DNA of 64,000 bases from positions 38,285,242-38,349,241 of the forward strand of contig OX438743.1 in NCBI GenBank assembly GCA_949316235.1, given 5' to 3'. Under the pieces are notes generated by a model, which was given only the letters and a program-made list of their open reading frames with translations, searched no databases and was not told the origin of the DNA. Position numbers and translations under genes: made by a program. This document shows positions 63,362 to 64,000 of this stretch, piece after piece (the first letter of the stretch is position 1; the number at the start of each line of letters is the position of its first letter). The stretch comes from Oegoconia quadripuncta. Its lineage: Eukaryota; Arthropoda; Insecta; Lepidoptera; Autostichidae.

Positions 63362-63710
63362 CATCATCTTCTCACTCTAGTCTGAATTTTATTGGGGTCG
63401 GCGCAATATGTATTTTTCTTCCAATCACCTCTATCAGCCGTTACCACATCATTCACGCCCTTTGCATTCATATTACCCTTCACACAATCCAATCTCTTCC
63501 GTGGTCTTCCTTTCCAACCATCGACATCTATATTCATCACTCTCTTAGTAACATGCGATCCCTCCTTATAACATGTCCATACCAAGCCAAATAATTTTCT
63601 ATCAACTTTTCTGTCACGGGTGCCACTGTTAAACTCCCTCTTACATACTCATTCCTTTTTATCCATCCTTGTCACTCCGCTCATCCATCTCAACATTCTT
63701 ATCTCTGCTG
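63362..63710 (-). mobile_element. 5'-truncated LINE insertion with 18-bp target duplication
   Basis: CATGAGAAATTCAGCGAT occurs at 63344-63361 and at 63711-63728. Between them the minus strand reads a LINE C-terminus: YLAWYGHVIRRD, VMNIDVDGWKGRPRKRLDCV, then NDVVTADRGDWKKNTYCADP. It interrupts the P450 intron. Related decayed sequence is at 31873-32080. Confidence 0.9.
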
Positions 63711-63818
63711 CATGAGAAATTCAGCGATAACTAAGTTTATTTGGTTCATACCTAATCCTCAAATATCCTGCTTACTGATCTGTGATACCCTGTATATAAA
63801 GTTTTATACAATACTTAC

Positions 63819-63884
63819 TTATATCTATCCAATGTAATATTCTTTGGTAGAATCCTAGTTAACACGGGAATTGGAGGCACTAGC
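63819..63884 (-). CDS. Cytochrome P450, exon before the heme exon
   Basis: Acceptor CAG at 63887-63885, donor GTAAGT from 63818. It encodes LVPPIPVLTRILPKNITLDR then Y and two bases that complete N with the next exon. P-P-x-P-x-x-x-R-x-L is the usual segment before the meander. Upstream exons lie outside the window. Confidence 0.88.
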
Positions 63885-63935
63885 CTGAAAAAACATAATG
63901 AAGATGTTATTATAGATAACAAGTATCGGCAACAA

Positions 63936-64000
63936 GGCCCGTATTAATAAACAATTCTCAAGATTGATAACAGTCTTGGGACCAGTCTCAAGTAGACGTG
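63936..64000. mobile_element. Inverted-repeat element, family 3, cut by window edge
   Basis: It begins GGCCCGTATTAATAAACAAT, with TTCTCAAGATTGATAACAGT following, as in the copies at 26386 and 42207. The right end is outside the window. Confidence 0.75.

Overview
The window looks like nuclear DNA of a moth or butterfly (Lepidoptera). It is AT-rich and intron-rich. It is full of short tRNA-derived SINEs, small inverted-repeat elements, Helitron-like ends with CTAG termini, and decayed LINE tails of types usual in lepidopteran genomes. The coding exons are clearly insect. I see no bacterial, viral or organellar gene.

Three host genes are complete in their coding parts and a fourth is cut by the right edge. 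(1) Positions 965-50849, minus strand: a whole sortilin-related receptor (SORL1/SorLA/LR11 orthologue). I assembled it as 27 coding exons whose splice phases all agree, giving 2,154 residues. The order is signal peptide, propeptide with furin site, VPS10 domain, 10CC region, YWTD propeller, EGF-like module, nine LDLR class A modules, six fibronectin III domains, membrane helix and a short tail with an acidic GGA-type sorting motif. (2) Positions 53784-57126, minus strand: ribosomal protein S19, three coding exons, 154 residues. (3) Positions 58803-61305, plus strand: LIN52, subunit of the DREAM/MuvB complex, four coding exons, 130 residues, arranged head to head with RpS19. (4) Positions 63068-63884, minus strand: two internal exons of a cytochrome P450, including the heme-binding loop.

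Most of the remaining sequence is intron and repeat. At least three SINE families, six or more families of small inverted-repeat elements, one 825-bp element with about 270-bp terminal inverted repeats, a Helitron-like element and several LINE remnants can be recognised by comparing copies inside the window. Two insertions keep intact target-site duplications (12 bp in the RpS19-LIN52 interval, 18 bp in the P450 intron), so they look recent.

The genes do not form a pathway. SORL1 is a trafficking receptor, RpS19 a ribosome component, LIN52 a cell-cycle transcription subunit and the P450 an oxidase. I found no new multi-gene system. The observations most worth a second look are the divergent retromer site and conserved GGA site in the SORL1 tail, a 30-nt perfect copy of an LDLR-A coding segment lying in the next intron, the very GC-rich membrane exon, a possible alternative LIN52 start that would drop the pocket-protein-binding segment, and several strong hairpins.
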